NCBI RefSeq assembly: GCF_900095845.1
Contig: NZ_FMIX01000002.1
Span: 62,001-126,000 of the forward strand
DNA length: 64,000 nucleotides
Reading direction: 5' to 3'
Source of the DNA: Streptococcus timonensis
Lineage (GTDB): Bacteria; Bacillota; Bacilli; Lactobacillales; Streptococcaceae
Position numbers and translations under genes: made by a program. The stretch's first letter is position 1; each line of letters opens with the position of its first letter. Positions 1-9,344 of this stretch are shown piece after piece. A model generated the notes under the pieces. The model made no database searches, was not told the origin of the DNA, and saw only the letters and a program-made list of their open reading frames with translations.

Positions 1-56
1 ATACACTATTTTCCTGAAAGATGCAGAAACAAATTTTAGATTTTTGGGTAAAAAGC

Positions 57-82
57 ATAGAAAAACAGCCCCTCAGGACTGT
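57..82 (-). terminator. Terminator after trhO
   Basis: On the minus strand a stem pairs AAACAG-CC with GG-GCTGTTT (about 63-81) and runs into a T-rich tract. It starts just past the trhO stop. Positions 1-56 hold no gene that I can support. Confidence 0.75.
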
Positions 83-89
83 TTGCTTT

Positions 90-1076
90 TTATACTGCTG
101 TAGCTGGATCTAAACTCTCACCAAGTACTGCTAAACGCTCAATTACATCAGCTTCTGTTAATTCATGTTCTAAGACATAACGATTGCGTGGATGAACACG
201 GCATTCATGTGAGCACCCGCGAAGGTATTTATCTTCATTTTCTTCTGACGTTAAGATACGACGGTTACAGAATGGATTGCCACAGTTAACGTAGCGCTCA
301 CATGGTGTTCCATCAAACCAGTCCTTACCAACAACGGTTGGATTCACATGGTTGACATCCACTGCGATACGCTCATCAAAGACATACATTTTACCATCCC
401 AAAGCTCACCTTGAACTTCTGGGTCTTTACCGTATGTTGCGATACCTCCGTGCAATTGACCAACATCTTTATAACCCTCACGAACCATCCAACCAGAGAA
501 TTTTTCACAACGCACGCCACCTGTACAATAGACGACAACACGTTTGTCCATGAATTTTTCCTTGTTATCACGAACCCACTGTGGTAACTCGCGGAAGTTA
601 CGGATTTCTGGACGGATTGCTCCTCGGAAATGACCTAAATCATATTCGTAGTCATTACGTGTATCTAAGACAACGGTATCTTCATCAAGTAAAGCTTTCT
701 TGAACTCTTTTGGAGATAGGTAAGCACCAGTTGTTTCTAATGGATTAATGTCATTGTCAAAGTCATTGTCTTCAAGACCAAGGTGAACAATTTCTTTTTT
801 GTAGCGAACAAACATCTTCTTGAAGGCTTGCTCGTTTTCCTCATCAATCTTGAACCATAAGTTCTCCATTCCTGGGAGACTGTGAACATAGTCCATATAT
901 TTTTGTGTTGTTTCGTAGTCACCTGAAACTGTTCCGTTAATACCCTCATCAGCCACAAGGATACGACCTTTTAGACCGATAGATTTACAGAAGGCCAAAT
1001 GATCTGCAGCGAATTGTTCCGCATTCTCAATTGGAGTATAGAGGTAGTAAAGTAAGACACGAATATCTTTTGCCAT
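90..1076 (-). CDS. trhO: tRNA uridine(34) hydroxylase TrhO (rhodanese family, UPF0176)
   Basis: 328 aa. TrhO proteins (E. coli YceA type) perform oxygen-dependent 5-hydroxylation of wobble uridine in tRNA. Visible parts: an N-terminal acylphosphatase-like domain ([14 protein letters not shown]... [16 protein letters not shown]), a central rhodanese domain with the active-site loop [16 protein letters not shown], whose first Cys is the expected catalytic residue, and a C-terminal Cys-rich segment ([14 protein letters not shown] ... [10 protein letters not shown]) that could bind metal. I chose the internal ATG giving [11 protein letters not shown] because it matches the usual family length; an in-frame ATG 15 codons upstream (1121) has no clear Shine-Dalgarno. 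Monocistronic, with its own terminator. Confidence 0.92.
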   Translation of the reverse strand: MAKDIRVLLYYLYTPIENAEQFAADHLAFCKSIGLKGRILVADEGINGTVSGDYETTQKYMDYVHSLPGMENLWFKIDEENEQAFKKMFVRYKKEIVHLGLEDNDFDNDINPLETTGAYLSPKEFKKALLDEDTVVLDTRNDYEYDLGHFRGAIRPEIRNFRELPQWVRDNKEKFMDKRVVVYCTGGVRCEKFSGWMVREGYKDVGQLHGGIATYGKDPEVQGELWDGKMYVFDERIAVDVNHVNPTVVGKDWFDGTPCERYVNCGNPFCNRRILTSEENEDKYLRGCSHECRVHPRNRYVLEHELTEADVIERLAVLGESLDPATAV

Positions 1077-1149
1077 AAGATTTGTTCTCTTTTCTATTCT
1101 TAAATTTTCAGAATTTTTCATCTAACTATACTAGTATACCGATAAAGAA

Positions 1150-1225
1150 AAGCGATTGCAATTTATTTGACTGAAAATTAACCTCCTCTGGCAGGAGCTA
1201 AATTTGATTTGCAATCCTACATCTA
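1150..1225. repeat. Imperfect long inverted repeat upstream of trhO
   Basis: GATTGCAA near 1153 and TTGCAATC near 1210 can pair across about 50 bases, and an inner CTCCT/AGGAG pair sits between them. It lies between the MFS terminator and the trhO promoter region. It could be a structured leader or a small RNA; nothing decides. Confidence 0.3.
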
Positions 1226-1240
1226 AATCAAAATAATAAA

Positions 1241-1268
1241 AAAATCCTTGGAAAATTCCAAGGATTTT
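1241..1268 (-). terminator. Terminator after the MFS gene
   Basis: AAAATCCTTGGAA (1241-1253) pairs with TTCCAAGGATTTT (1256-1268), followed on the minus strand by a T-rich tract. A third copy of TTCCAAGGATT lies at about 1267-1277 and could give an alternative pairing. Confidence 0.85.
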
Positions 1269-1282
1269 CCAAGGATTAATGT

Positions 1283-2476
1283 TTATGCTTTTTTAGCTTT
1301 AGACATGTAGAAGAGTTGGAGAAGAATACCAACGATAGCCATACCGATAACGATGAAGAAGGCCATTGTGTAGTCTCCTTGGTTTGCTTGTGCAAGACGT
1401 GCACCAAGCTGTGGACCAGCAATCGCAGCCACACCATATGCAGTAAACATCCAACCGTAGTTTGTTCCTACATAAGTTACTCCCCAGTTTTCAGCAGTGA
1501 TACCTGGGAATGAACCTAGGAATCCACCAAATGACAAGGCAACCATCATAACTCCAAGGATAGCCAAGATGCTTCCTGGGCCTTTGAACAAGGCTGTAAG
1601 CAATAATCCAACAGCAATTGCTCCAAACATAGCGATAACTGTAGGGTAGCGACCGATCTTATCAGATACTGAACCCCAGAAGATACGTCCAAATGTATTA
1701 GCGATAGATACTAACATAACGAAGAGTGTAGCTTCTCCTACAAGTTGATACTGGTCAGAAATTGATGCTGCAGTACCGATGATCATCATTCCACCAGTAG
1801 CACCAAGAACGTAAATCAACCATAGAAGCCAGTAATTTCCGTCACGAAGCATTTCTTTGTAAGTTTTACCTTCTGGTTGAGATGCTCCAGCTGCAGGTGC
1901 AGCTGCAGGAGCTTTCTCCATTACCAATGAAGAAGTACAAATAACAATTAGAAGAATGATACCTAATACTTTGAATGTTGAGTAAACACCCATAGAAGCA
2001 ATCAAAGATTTGGCAACTGGACCGATAATAAGGGGACCTAACCCGAAACCTGCTGCTGTCAAACCACCAGCTAGACCTTTTTTATCTGGGAACCACTTAG
2101 TAGCAACTGAAGTAGATGCTCCATAAGCTGAACCAATACCAAGTCCTAGGACAACCCCGTAAGTAAGATAAAGGACTGGAAGAGTGGTAGCAAATCCAGT
2201 AGCGAACATACCAGCACCGAAGAGAATACCACCTAGGAATACAAATTTCTTAGGTCCTACTGAATCGACTTTAGGACCAAAAATAATCATACCAACAGGT
2301 ACCATTGCAAAAGAAATACTAAAGGCCAAAGAAGTTTGGGCTTGAACCCATCCTTGACTAGCATTGGTTTCTAGCAGTGCCTTTTGAAAGACTGACCAGG
2401 CGTAACCAGCACCTAGAGAGAGATTCGTTAAAATGGCTGCTGCCAAAATTAACCAACGATTGGGTGTTTTTTTCAT
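1283..2476 (-). CDS. MFS transporter of the OFA (oxalate/formate antiporter-like) family
   Basis: 397 aa with about 12 hydrophobic segments, starting MKKTPNRWLILAAAILTNLSLGAGYAWSVFQ, which is typical of OFA-family carriers. A hydrophilic, Ala/Pro-rich central loop (APAAAPAAGASQPEGKTY) separates the two six-helix halves. Substrate is not predictable; family members move oxalate, formate, lactate or other small carboxylates. Start chosen at the ATG preceded by GAGG about 8 bases upstream; an upstream in-frame start (2509) lacks this. Monocistronic. A cre-like site at 2602-2616 suggests repression by CcpA. Confidence 0.85.
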   Translation of the reverse strand: MKKTPNRWLILAAAILTNLSLGAGYAWSVFQKALLETNASQGWVQAQTSLAFSISFAMVPVGMIIFGPKVDSVGPKKFVFLGGILFGAGMFATGFATTLPVLYLTYGVVLGLGIGSAYGASTSVATKWFPDKKGLAGGLTAAGFGLGPLIIGPVAKSLIASMGVYSTFKVLGIILLIVICTSSLVMEKAPAAAPAAGASQPEGKTYKEMLRDGNYWLLWLIYVLGATGGMMIIGTAASISDQYQLVGEATLFVMLVSIANTFGRIFWGSVSDKIGRYPTVIAMFGAIAVGLLLTALFKGPGSILAILGVMMVALSFGGFLGSFPGITAENWGVTYVGTNYGWMFTAYGVAAIAGPQLGARLAQANQGDYTMAFFIVIGMAIVGILLQLFYMSKAKKA

Positions 2477-2601
2477 ATGAATAACCTCATGTAAAATTCT
2501 TATCCCCAAAGGGAATTGTTGACAAATATTGTCGGTTTTTACCTACTTATCCTAGGTAGCTAGTCTAGAAATCACTAAATAGATAAAGTAATTTTCACAA
2601 T

Positions 2602-2616
2602 GTTAAGCGCTTTCAT
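2602..2616 (-). promoter_or_regulatory. cre-like site upstream of the MFS gene
   Basis: Minus strand reads ATGAAAGCGCTTAAC, 13 of 15 against WTGWAARCGYTWWCW. It lies about 125 bases upstream of the MFS start. CcpA control is inferred. Confidence 0.55.
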
Positions 2617-2770
2617 TGTCTTATATATTTATTATAAGCTAGATTCATTTAAAAATCTACTTAATTAAACTAATAGGGGTATTAGCTCAATTAAGCCCTA
2701 TTCATATCTTATTATCGTATATTTAAAAGGCTATTATAGCCATCTCTTTAGCCTTTTCGCATCAACTATA
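2617..2770. other. Intergenic stretch between the MFS gene and ngtS, no gene seen
   Basis: The 378-base gap 2477-2854 holds the MFS promoter region, the cre-like site and the ngtS terminator. In this part I see two hairpins: AATAGGG (2672-2678) with CCCTATT (2696-2702), and AAAAGGCTA (2725-2733) with TAGCCTTTT (2749-2757). No convincing open reading frame. Confidence 0.5.
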
Positions 2771-2817
2771 AAAAGAATCACCACCCCGTCTGGAAAACTC
2801 CAGACAAGGCAGTGATC
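2771..2817 (-). terminator. Terminator after the ngt operon
   Basis: Inner stem GTCTGGA (2789-2795) with TCCAGAC (2800-2806), outer ATCAC/GTGAT, then on the minus strand TTCTTTTT. Placed just downstream of ngtS. Confidence 0.88.
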
Positions 2818-2854
2818 GCATCTTTTAGGAATGAATACACGAAATCAATTGTTC

Positions 2855-4339
2855 TTAAGATTTTTTGTTTTTCAAGAATTCGTCGTATTGTTTTTGCATT
2901 TCATCCAATACTTTTTGGTAAGCACCTTCAGATTTAAGTTTTTCCATCAATTCTGGAATAGCTTTTTCTGGGTCTACAGTACCAGTGTTGATAGCTGTAT
3001 CGAATTGTTGCATAGTGTTAGTGATAGCTGAGATTTCAGATTTCACGTTGTCAGTGTTGAAGATGAATCCAAGCGCTGGAGATTCTTTTGCAGTTTCCAA
3101 GTCTTTCTTAGATTGTGCAATTTGTTCATCTGTAACGTTTTCGTTGATGTAAAGGATCCAGTTGTTACCAGTGTTCCATCCTGACATGTGAGTGTTTCCT
3201 TTGTAACCATCAAGGACTTTAACACGGTTTTCTTTACCTTGAATTTTCTCCCAGTTTTTGCCTTCTGGACCGTAAACAAGACCGTTCAAGAGTTCTGGAT
3301 TAGTGTTCAAGAGATTCAACACTTCCATTGCTTTTTCTTTGTTCTTAGAGTTGTTTGAGATTACAAAGTTTGCAACTTGAGTTGTTTGGTTTTTCTTGAT
3401 GAAGTTAGTAAATGGTTTGATTTGGATGTCTTTGTTAGCAACACGAGAAAGCAAGCTGCTACCGTAGTCAGCTGGTCCTACTGTTTCTTCACGTACGAAC
3501 CAAGTATCTTGTTGAAGGTCAAATGAAGTATCGCTTGTTGCTACGTCTTTTGGAATGTATCCTTCTTCATAGAATTTGTGAAGAGTCTTCAAGTGCTCTA
3601 CGAAACGAGGAACTTCGTAACGGTTAACGATCTTAGTAGTGTCTCCTTCAAGGTCGATTACGAATGGAAGACCGTTTGCCACTGGGTAGTCGAAGTTTTC
3701 AGATGGGATAAAGTTCTTAGTAACTGCAAATGGAACTACATCTGGAGCTTTTTCTTTAATTTGTTTCAAGACTGGTTCAAGTGTTTCGTATGAAGTTACA
3801 CCTGAGATGTCGATTCCATATTTTGCAAGAAGAGTGCCGTTGAAAGCAAAGTTTTGTGAAGATGCAACGTTAGCTGCAACTGGAACTGCATAGATCTTGC
3901 CGTTTACAGTATTACCTTTGATGTAAGCTGGGTCAAGCGCTTTGTAGAGTTCTGCTCCTTCTTTCTTGTACAATTCAGTCAAGTCAGCATAAGCACCTTT
4001 TTGAGCGTTTACGATGTAGTTATCTGCAAATGCGATATCATAGTTTTCACCTGATGATGTGATAACTGACATTTTCTTACCGTAGTCACCCCATCCAAGG
4101 TATTGGATATCCAATTTAGCACCAACTTTTTCTCCGATGATTTTGTTTGCATTTTCTAACAATTCATCCAAGTTATCTGGTTTATCACCGATTTGGTACA
4201 TTTTGATAACAGTTTTGTCGCCTGAAGTTGACTCAGCAGCTTTTTGGTTATTCCCTTTAAGGTTTCCACAAGCTGCAAGGCTAGCAGCCAAAGCTACAAG
4301 GCTAGCAGAAGCAAAAGCATATTTTTTCCAGTTTTTCAT
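2855..4339 (-). CDS. ngtS: N-glycan ABC transporter substrate-binding lipoprotein (NgtS-like)
   Basis: 494 aa extracellular solute-binding protein. Lys-rich signal peptide ending in the lipobox LAAC (Cys about residue 24), then GNLKGNNQ, so it is lipid-anchored. It is highly similar, as I remember it, to pneumococcal NgtS, which binds high-mannose N-glycan released by an endo-beta-N-acetylglucosaminidase. Last gene of an operon after the two permeases, 106 bases behind ngtP2. A small hairpin in that gap (GAGAAAC/GTTTCTC near 4420-4437) may stabilise the mRNA or tune expression. No ATPase is encoded here; pneumococcal homologues rely on the shared ATPase MsmK. Confidence 0.9.
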   Translation of the reverse strand: MKNWKKYAFASASLVALAASLAACGNLKGNNQKAAESTSGDKTVIKMYQIGDKPDNLDELLENANKIIGEKVGAKLDIQYLGWGDYGKKMSVITSSGENYDIAFADNYIVNAQKGAYADLTELYKKEGAELYKALDPAYIKGNTVNGKIYAVPVAANVASSQNFAFNGTLLAKYGIDISGVTSYETLEPVLKQIKEKAPDVVPFAVTKNFIPSENFDYPVANGLPFVIDLEGDTTKIVNRYEVPRFVEHLKTLHKFYEEGYIPKDVATSDTSFDLQQDTWFVREETVGPADYGSSLLSRVANKDIQIKPFTNFIKKNQTTQVANFVISNNSKNKEKAMEVLNLLNTNPELLNGLVYGPEGKNWEKIQGKENRVKVLDGYKGNTHMSGWNTGNNWILYINENVTDEQIAQSKKDLETAKESPALGFIFNTDNVKSEISAITNTMQQFDTAINTGTVDPEKAIPELMEKLKSEGAYQKVLDEMQKQYDEFLKNKKS

Positions 4340-4445
4340 GATAAAAACTCCTTTTTTTATTTTTAATTATAAACAATGTAATGATATTTAACTTCTATCA
4401 CAAGGACGAAGTTAGAGAGGGAGAAACTATGTTTCTCAACTAGCA

Positions 4446-5366
4446 CTATTCTTTAACACCACCAATGGTCAAACCTTTTACAAAGTAGCGTTGGAAGAAC
4501 GGGTAAAGAATCGCAATTGGAACAGTCGCAACTACAACCATTGCCATACGTCCTGTCTCTTTTGGAAGAGCAACTGCAAGTTGACCTGATAAACCAACTG
4601 ACTTAGCAATGTAGTCCATATTTTGTTGAATCTGCATGAGCAAATATTGCAATGGATACAAGTTGTCACTCTTGATGTAAAGAAGAGCGTTAAACCAGTC
4701 ATTCCAGAAGCCAAGAGCTGTCAAAAGCGTGATTGTTGCTATACCTGGTAGTGAAAGTGGCAAACAGATCTGGAAAAAGATCCGAGCCTCGCTGGCACCA
4801 TCGATACGAGCTGATTCGAGAATTGCTTCTGGGATAGTCTTCTTGAAGAAGGAACGCATCAACATGATGTTGAATGGAGATAGAAGCATTGGAATAATCA
4901 GAGCCCAAATGGTATCACCAAGGTGAAGCAATTGAGTTACCACGATATAGCCTGGTACCAAACCAGCATTGAACAACATACTAAGAAGAGCGAAGATTGT
5001 AAAGAATTTACGATACTTAAATGTTGAACGTGAGATGGCATAGGCGTATGTTGTTGTGATGAAGACATTTGTCAATGTACCAACAACCGTTACAAAGACA
5101 GAGATAAAGAGCGCCTGTAAAATCTTATCTTGAAACTGAGTCAAAAACTCAAAACCATCTAAACCAAACTTAGCAGGGAAGAAACTGTATCCATTTTGAA
5201 CGATACTGGTTTCATCTGTAACTGAGATAATGATAACGAAGATAAAAGGCAATATACAAGAGAAGGCCAGCAAACCTGATATGATACTGAAGAAGATGTT
5301 TGCTTTTTTTCCGAAGGAGTGTATGCCGACTTTATCAATTTTTTCTTTTTTGATTTTTTTTGCCAT
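4446..5366 (-). CDS. ngtP2: N-glycan ABC transporter permease 2 (CUT1, MalG-like)
   Basis: 306 aa, six predicted membrane helices, MalG/LplC-type. The cytoplasmic EAA loop is seen as ESARIDGASEARIFFQICLPLSLPG. The start at 5366 (MAKKIKKEK) is preceded by a strong AGGAGGAG, while an in-frame start at 5417 would overlap ngtP1. It begins 13 bases after the ngtP1 stop. Pairs with ngtP1 and ngtS to import oligosaccharides for the glycosidases encoded to the right. Confidence 0.9.
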   Translation of the reverse strand: MAKKIKKEKIDKVGIHSFGKKANIFFSIISGLLAFSCILPFIFVIIISVTDETSIVQNGYSFFPAKFGLDGFEFLTQFQDKILQALFISVFVTVVGTLTNVFITTTYAYAISRSTFKYRKFFTIFALLSMLFNAGLVPGYIVVTQLLHLGDTIWALIIPMLLSPFNIMLMRSFFKKTIPEAILESARIDGASEARIFFQICLPLSLPGIATITLLTALGFWNDWFNALLYIKSDNLYPLQYLLMQIQQNMDYIAKSVGLSGQLAVALPKETGRMAMVVVATVPIAILYPFFQRYFVKGLTIGGVKE

Positions 5367-5379
5367 ATGCTCCTCCTTT

Positions 5380-6309
5380 CTAGAATAGTGCCGAGTTAGG
5401 ATCAACACGTCTTGCAAGTAAGTTTGATAGGATAACGAGAATCAAACCGACGACTGACTGGTAGAGACCGGCTGCTGAAGCCATACCGATATCTGCTGTC
5501 TGAGTCAATCCGTTAAAGACATAGACGTCCAATACATTTGTTACACTATAGAGCTGACCAGCGTTGTGAGGGATTTGATAGAAGAGACCGAAGTCTGCAC
5601 GGAAGATATTTCCGACTGCAAGAATAGTCAATACTGTCACAAGTGGTGTCAACTGAGGAATGGTTACGTTACGAATCCGTTGCCATTTACTTGCCCCATC
5701 CACTGTTGCTGCCTCATAATAGGTTGGGTCAATCCCCATAATCGTCGCATAGTACATAACACTACTATACCCAAAACCTTTCCAGATACCTAGGAAAAGT
5801 AGGAGATATGGCCAGATGCCTAAGTCAGCGTAGAAGTTAATTCCCTTCATACCGATAGTTTGCAAGAATCGGTTGATAACCCCTTTATCGATGTTAAGGA
5901 AAGCATCTGTAAAGAAACTGATGATAACCCATGATAGGAAGTAAGGGAATAGCATAGAAGTCTGGAATATTTTAACCATTTGCTTAGAGCGAAGCTCACT
6001 GAGGATAATGGCAATTCCAACCGACACAATCAAACCGATAAAGATGAATCCAAGGTTGTAAAGAACAGTATTACGGGTGATGACAAAGGCATCTTTTGAA
6101 CTAAATAAGAACTTAAAGTTGTCTAGTCCAACCCATTTACTATTTATAATACTGTGGATAAATCCTTCTCCCGTCATTCGGTAATCTTTAAAGGCGACCA
6201 CATTTCCAAATACAGGGATATAGAAGAATAGAATCAACCAAAGCGTTCCTGGCAGAACCATTAAGAAAAAAATCCAGTTATCTCTTAAGGTCTTTGAAAA
6301 CTTATTCAT
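5380..6309 (-). CDS. ngtP1: N-glycan ABC transporter permease 1 (CUT1, LplB/MalF-like)
   Basis: 309 aa, six predicted membrane helices (first: NWIFFLMVLPGTLWLILFFYIP). The EAA loop reads EAATVDGASKWQRIRNVTIPQLTP. First gene of the ngt operon, with a good Shine-Dalgarno (GGGAGGAAAT). A perfect cre site lies about 50 bases upstream, so import is expected to be shut off by CcpA on preferred sugars. Confidence 0.9.
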   Translation of the reverse strand: MNKFSKTLRDNWIFFLMVLPGTLWLILFFYIPVFGNVVAFKDYRMTGEGFIHSIINSKWVGLDNFKFLFSSKDAFVITRNTVLYNLGFIFIGLIVSVGIAIILSELRSKQMVKIFQTSMLFPYFLSWVIISFFTDAFLNIDKGVINRFLQTIGMKGINFYADLGIWPYLLLFLGIWKGFGYSSVMYYATIMGIDPTYYEAATVDGASKWQRIRNVTIPQLTPLVTVLTILAVGNIFRADFGLFYQIPHNAGQLYSVTNVLDVYVFNGLTQTADIGMASAAGLYQSVVGLILVILSNLLARRVDPNSALF

Positions 6310-6360
6310 AATTTCCTCCCTTTTTATTTTCTAAAACGTCAAAATTCTCCATTTTAGACA

Positions 6361-6375
6361 TGATAACGTTTACAT
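6361..6375 (-). promoter_or_regulatory. cre site of the ngt operon
   Basis: Minus strand ATGTAAACGTTATCA matches WTGWAARCGYTWWCW at 15 of 15 positions. A TATACT -10 lies immediately upstream (6380-6385), so bound CcpA would sit over the transcription start. Confidence 0.8.
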
Positions 6376-6423
6376 CAATAGTATACTCCTATTTTTATGA
6401 TAGTTTAAACTACTAATTATAGA

Positions 6424-6451
6424 AAAAACTCCACAAATTATTTTTTGTGGA
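6424..6451 (-). terminator. Terminator after the GH20 gene
   Basis: CTCCACAAA pairs with TTTGTGGAG (about 6429-6452) and is followed on the minus strand by TTTTTTCT. It separates the glycosidase operon from the ngt promoter. Confidence 0.85.
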
Positions 6452-6472
6452 GAAATATTGTTTATAAAAGTA

Positions 6473-6488
6473 TGTTTCACGAGAAACA
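6473..6488. promoter_or_regulatory. parS-like site (one core mismatch)
   Basis: TGTTTCACGAGAAACA differs at one position from the palindrome TGTTTCACGTGAAACA found at 58204. It is intergenic, between the GH20 stop and its terminator. Candidate weaker ParB site. Confidence 0.5.
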
Positions 6489-6516
6489 TTCTGATTCATA
6501 CAGGGTGTTCTAATCT

Positions 6517-8397
6517 TTATGTTGTATAGATTGTCGAAGCGGTCGCAATAGTGTGCCACTGATTAGCCGTTGTGGCTGCGAAGTTCTTATCTGCATAGAA
6601 ATCATTAAATGGCAAGATGTCTACTTCTAGTTCATCAATACGAGAAATGTCACCTGCTAGGTAGTTTTCAATACGATTTTCTGCTCGCTTGATCCGTTGT
6701 AAGAGTCCACCTATGCGGATATCCACGGTATCCAAGCCAAAGACCTTGTTTTCTTTCAGCCATTGGTGACTAAAGAGAGCATGGAAGTGTTCAATCTCGC
6801 TTCTAAGTTTTGATAATTCTTCCCTAGCAATTTGTTGCAAGCTCTCTTTATCACCTGTTTGATAGGCTTGACGAATGCGTCGTCCCACATCAACCTTGCC
6901 ACTTAAAATAGCATTCAACTGAGCCTGGGTCTCAAAGAGATAAGTGTAGATGCCTGCTCTTTCTTTAATGTCAGACAGAATCTCAGCTGCTTGGGCAAAG
7001 TGTGGTTTGTCCTGTTCAGGTGTCATGTGCTTGTCAAGAATTGGGCAAAGAACATCCTGATAAAATACATAGCGGTTAGGATTGATACCACTTAGATTTC
7101 CTGGTAGATTTGGTAAGAGGTTTGCAAGATCAAGCTGCATAAAGTCCTCAACTGATAGACCTGTATTGGTCTTGAAATGAGCAGACAAACGCTCTAAATC
7201 ATCTCTATAACTGAGTTCAGCCCAGATTTGCAAACTAGGTAGAATAGAGAACTGAGCTGTTTCGCCACCGTTATCTCCCCAACCAGTCACAATAACCTCT
7301 TTAATCTTATTGACACGGCAGGCTTTATTTGCCTCAATAGCTACTAGACGACTGAAATGGTTGTGTGGTGTGAAACCAATCCACTTCCAAGCACCACCTG
7401 CAAAGGCAATATCCTGGCTAATCTTGTGGTGATTACCAAAGTTACGGTTGTATTTTTCTTCGCTATCCTGATAATAATCCCAGTAAACCAAGGTCACACG
7501 GTCTTTTAGACGATCTAAGTAAATACGAGTTTCTTCTGGAATTTCAACATCACGATCGTACTGGCCATCTGCTGACATGAGTTTGAAGAACATATCGCTC
7601 CACATCTGGCAGTGGAAACCATACTTGTCTGCAATATCCAGCACGCGCTCCAAATGTTGGCACATGAGGAGGCTACGGTCCACAACACCATTTAAGATGA
7701 GATAGCGTCCTAAACCAACCAAGTGGGCTTCGTCCATACCGATATTGACCTTGCGTGTTTGTAGTTTAGACAAAGTAGCAAACATGCCGTCGATTAGGTC
7801 GTAAACTTTTTCTTCGCCGATGAGGAGAATGTCCTCTACATCACGAAGTTGCTGGACTTCTTTGACACCCCATTTGACAAAGGCTGATAAGTGAGCCAAG
7901 GTCTGAATACAAGGAACAAAAGTCATGTCAAACTGCTGGGCATAGGCTTCGATTTCCTGTAATTCTTCAGCTGAATAAGCCCCACGGAAATAACCAAAAT
8001 AAGGTTGCCCTTCAATCTGATAGGTGTCTTCTATATAAAGCTCAAAGGTTGAGTAGCCCATCAGAGCTAAGACTTCAATCATCTGCTTGGCAGATGCAAT
8101 ATTTAGAACCGCATTACGGGAACAATCCGCCATGTAGGCTAAATCTTCATAAGCCGCTTGCTCCTCAATCTCCACCTTGTCACCTTCTTCTAAAGCTGTT
8201 GCGAGAACAGACAAGGCGCGATAGAGTTGGTGAGGTTTGCGATAAGTCAATTGATATTCTCCGCCCTCACCCTTGATAGAGATAGAAGCTTGGTCAGACT
8301 GAGCGACTGCCACTTCTACATCTGGTAGAGAAATGTGCTTTTGAAGTAAGTCTATAGCTTGCTGTTGTTTACTGCTAATTCCGGTAAAATTTACCAT
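6517..8397 (-). CDS. GH20 beta-N-acetylhexosaminidase (GH20C-like, cytoplasmic)
   Basis: 626 aa with no signal peptide, so intracellular. The GH20 catalytic pair is visible in [17 protein letters not shown] (Asp-Glu). Its size matches pneumococcal GH20C, which removes terminal GlcNAc/GalNAc from imported N-glycan or glycolipid fragments. The start at 8397 (MVNFTGISS) overlaps the ROK stop (ATGGTAA) and is preceded by AGGAGG; an upstream in-frame start at 8463 lies inside the ROK gene. Translational coupling to the kinase is likely, so the released sugar could be phosphorylated at once. Confidence 0.9.
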   Translation of the reverse strand: MVNFTGISSKQQQAIDLLQKHISLPDVEVAVAQSDQASISIKGEGGEYQLTYRKPHQLYRALSVLATALEEGDKVEIEEQAAYEDLAYMADCSRNAVLNIASAKQMIEVLALMGYSTFELYIEDTYQIEGQPYFGYFRGAYSAEELQEIEAYAQQFDMTFVPCIQTLAHLSAFVKWGVKEVQQLRDVEDILLIGEEKVYDLIDGMFATLSKLQTRKVNIGMDEAHLVGLGRYLILNGVVDRSLLMCQHLERVLDIADKYGFHCQMWSDMFFKLMSADGQYDRDVEIPEETRIYLDRLKDRVTLVYWDYYQDSEEKYNRNFGNHHKISQDIAFAGGAWKWIGFTPHNHFSRLVAIEANKACRVNKIKEVIVTGWGDNGGETAQFSILPSLQIWAELSYRDDLERLSAHFKTNTGLSVEDFMQLDLANLLPNLPGNLSGINPNRYVFYQDVLCPILDKHMTPEQDKPHFAQAAEILSDIKERAGIYTYLFETQAQLNAILSGKVDVGRRIRQAYQTGDKESLQQIAREELSKLRSEIEHFHALFSHQWLKENKVFGLDTVDIRIGGLLQRIKRAENRIENYLAGDISRIDELEVDILPFNDFYADKNFAATTANQWHTIATASTIYTT

Positions 8398-9260
8398 TGG
8401 TTTTCCTCCTGTAACCAGTTGACAAGGGCACCGTAGAGATTGGCATCTGCCTGATAGGTGCAAGCTTGGATCACTGGCGCAATTGTATATTCTTCATAAT
8501 TTTCGACAAAAGCATCTACTGCTTTTTGCACACCTTTGATAAAATCTGAGTTCTGGCTGATGGAACCACCTAGGCTGATCACATCTGGGTCGATTAGATA
8601 CTGGATATTGAGAAGCCCTTGGGCTAGGTTACGATTCATGCGCTCAATGGCTTCTTGACAAAGGGCATTGCCTGCTGCAGCCTCTTGATAAACCTTACGG
8701 CCATCCCAGTCTGACTGACCTGATTTTTCAATCACATAACGAACCATGTTTCCTGTAGAAGCTAGTTGTGACCAGTTATTGAGTTTTTCTGCTGGTTCGA
8801 TAGTTGTCATGTAACCAAACTCTCCACCCAAGCCATGGCGACCACGGTGAATTTTGCCATTGATAATCATGGCTCCACCAATCCCTGTACCAATAACGAC
8901 ACAGGCTGCATTTTCAATCTCAGGATGAGCTAGCAGTTCACTAAGTCCAACACAGTTGGCATCATTTTCTAGATGGACAGGTAGCTGGTGATGAGCAAGG
9001 GCCTGGTACCATGAAAATCCATGAATGTAAGGAATGGCACTAATCCCCTCGATCACTCCTGTTTCTTGATTGACCGCTCCTGGAACACTCATAGCAATCC
9101 CACGATAGTTCTGTTCTGACAAGCGTTGGTCCAACCAAGCCAATAAATCTTCTAGAGTTTCTGGAGTTGGGGTGCTGGTCTTATCTAAAATCTTTCCATC
9201 AGGAGTTAGACTAGCAAACTTAATACCAGTCCCTCCGATATCAATCGTTGCAATGGTCAT
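8391..9260 (-). CDS. ROK-family sugar kinase
   Basis: 289 aa. The ATP-binding start [12 protein letters not shown] and the sugar-site segment [14 protein letters not shown] are clear. The usual ROK zinc motif (CxCGxxGCxE) is missing: after [14 protein letters not shown] comes [14 protein letters not shown] with no cysteines. Context points to phosphorylation of mannose or N-acetylglucosamine freed by the adjacent glycosidases; specificity is not readable from sequence. I chose ATG at 9260 rather than an in-frame TTG 5 codons upstream. Confidence 0.85.
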   Translation of the reverse strand: MTIATIDIGGTGIKFASLTPDGKILDKTSTPTPETLEDLLAWLDQRLSEQNYRGIAMSVPGAVNQETGVIEGISAIPYIHGFSWYQALAHHQLPVHLENDANCVGLSELLAHPEIENAACVVIGTGIGGAMIINGKIHRGRHGLGGEFGYMTTIEPAEKLNNWSQLASTGNMVRYVIEKSGQSDWDGRKVYQEAAAGNALCQEAIERMNRNLAQGLLNIQYLIDPDVISLGGSISQNSDFIKGVQKAVDAFVENYEEYTIAPVIQACTYQADANLYGALVNWLQEENQW

Positions 9261-9277
9261 TGCTTTTACCTGCAAAA

Positions 9278-9316
9278 AGGAGCGAATCAGCAGTTGGTTC
9301 TTACTTTTTCGCTCCT
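9278..9316 (-). promoter_or_regulatory. Hairpin with T-run between GH38 and ROK genes
   Basis: AGGAGCGAA (9278-9286) pairs with TTCGCTCCT (9308-9316) around a 21-base loop and is followed on the minus strand by TTTTT. It could be a partial terminator or a processing site that lowers downstream expression in the operon. Confidence 0.45.
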
Positions 9317-9344
9317 CCTTTCTGTTTATGTTTACTTTTTGAAA

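Noticed and set aside
2521..2601. Possible Rex (NADH-sensing) site upstream of the MFS gene
   Set aside because: Only one half-site (TTGTGAA) is present; the inverted partner is missing.
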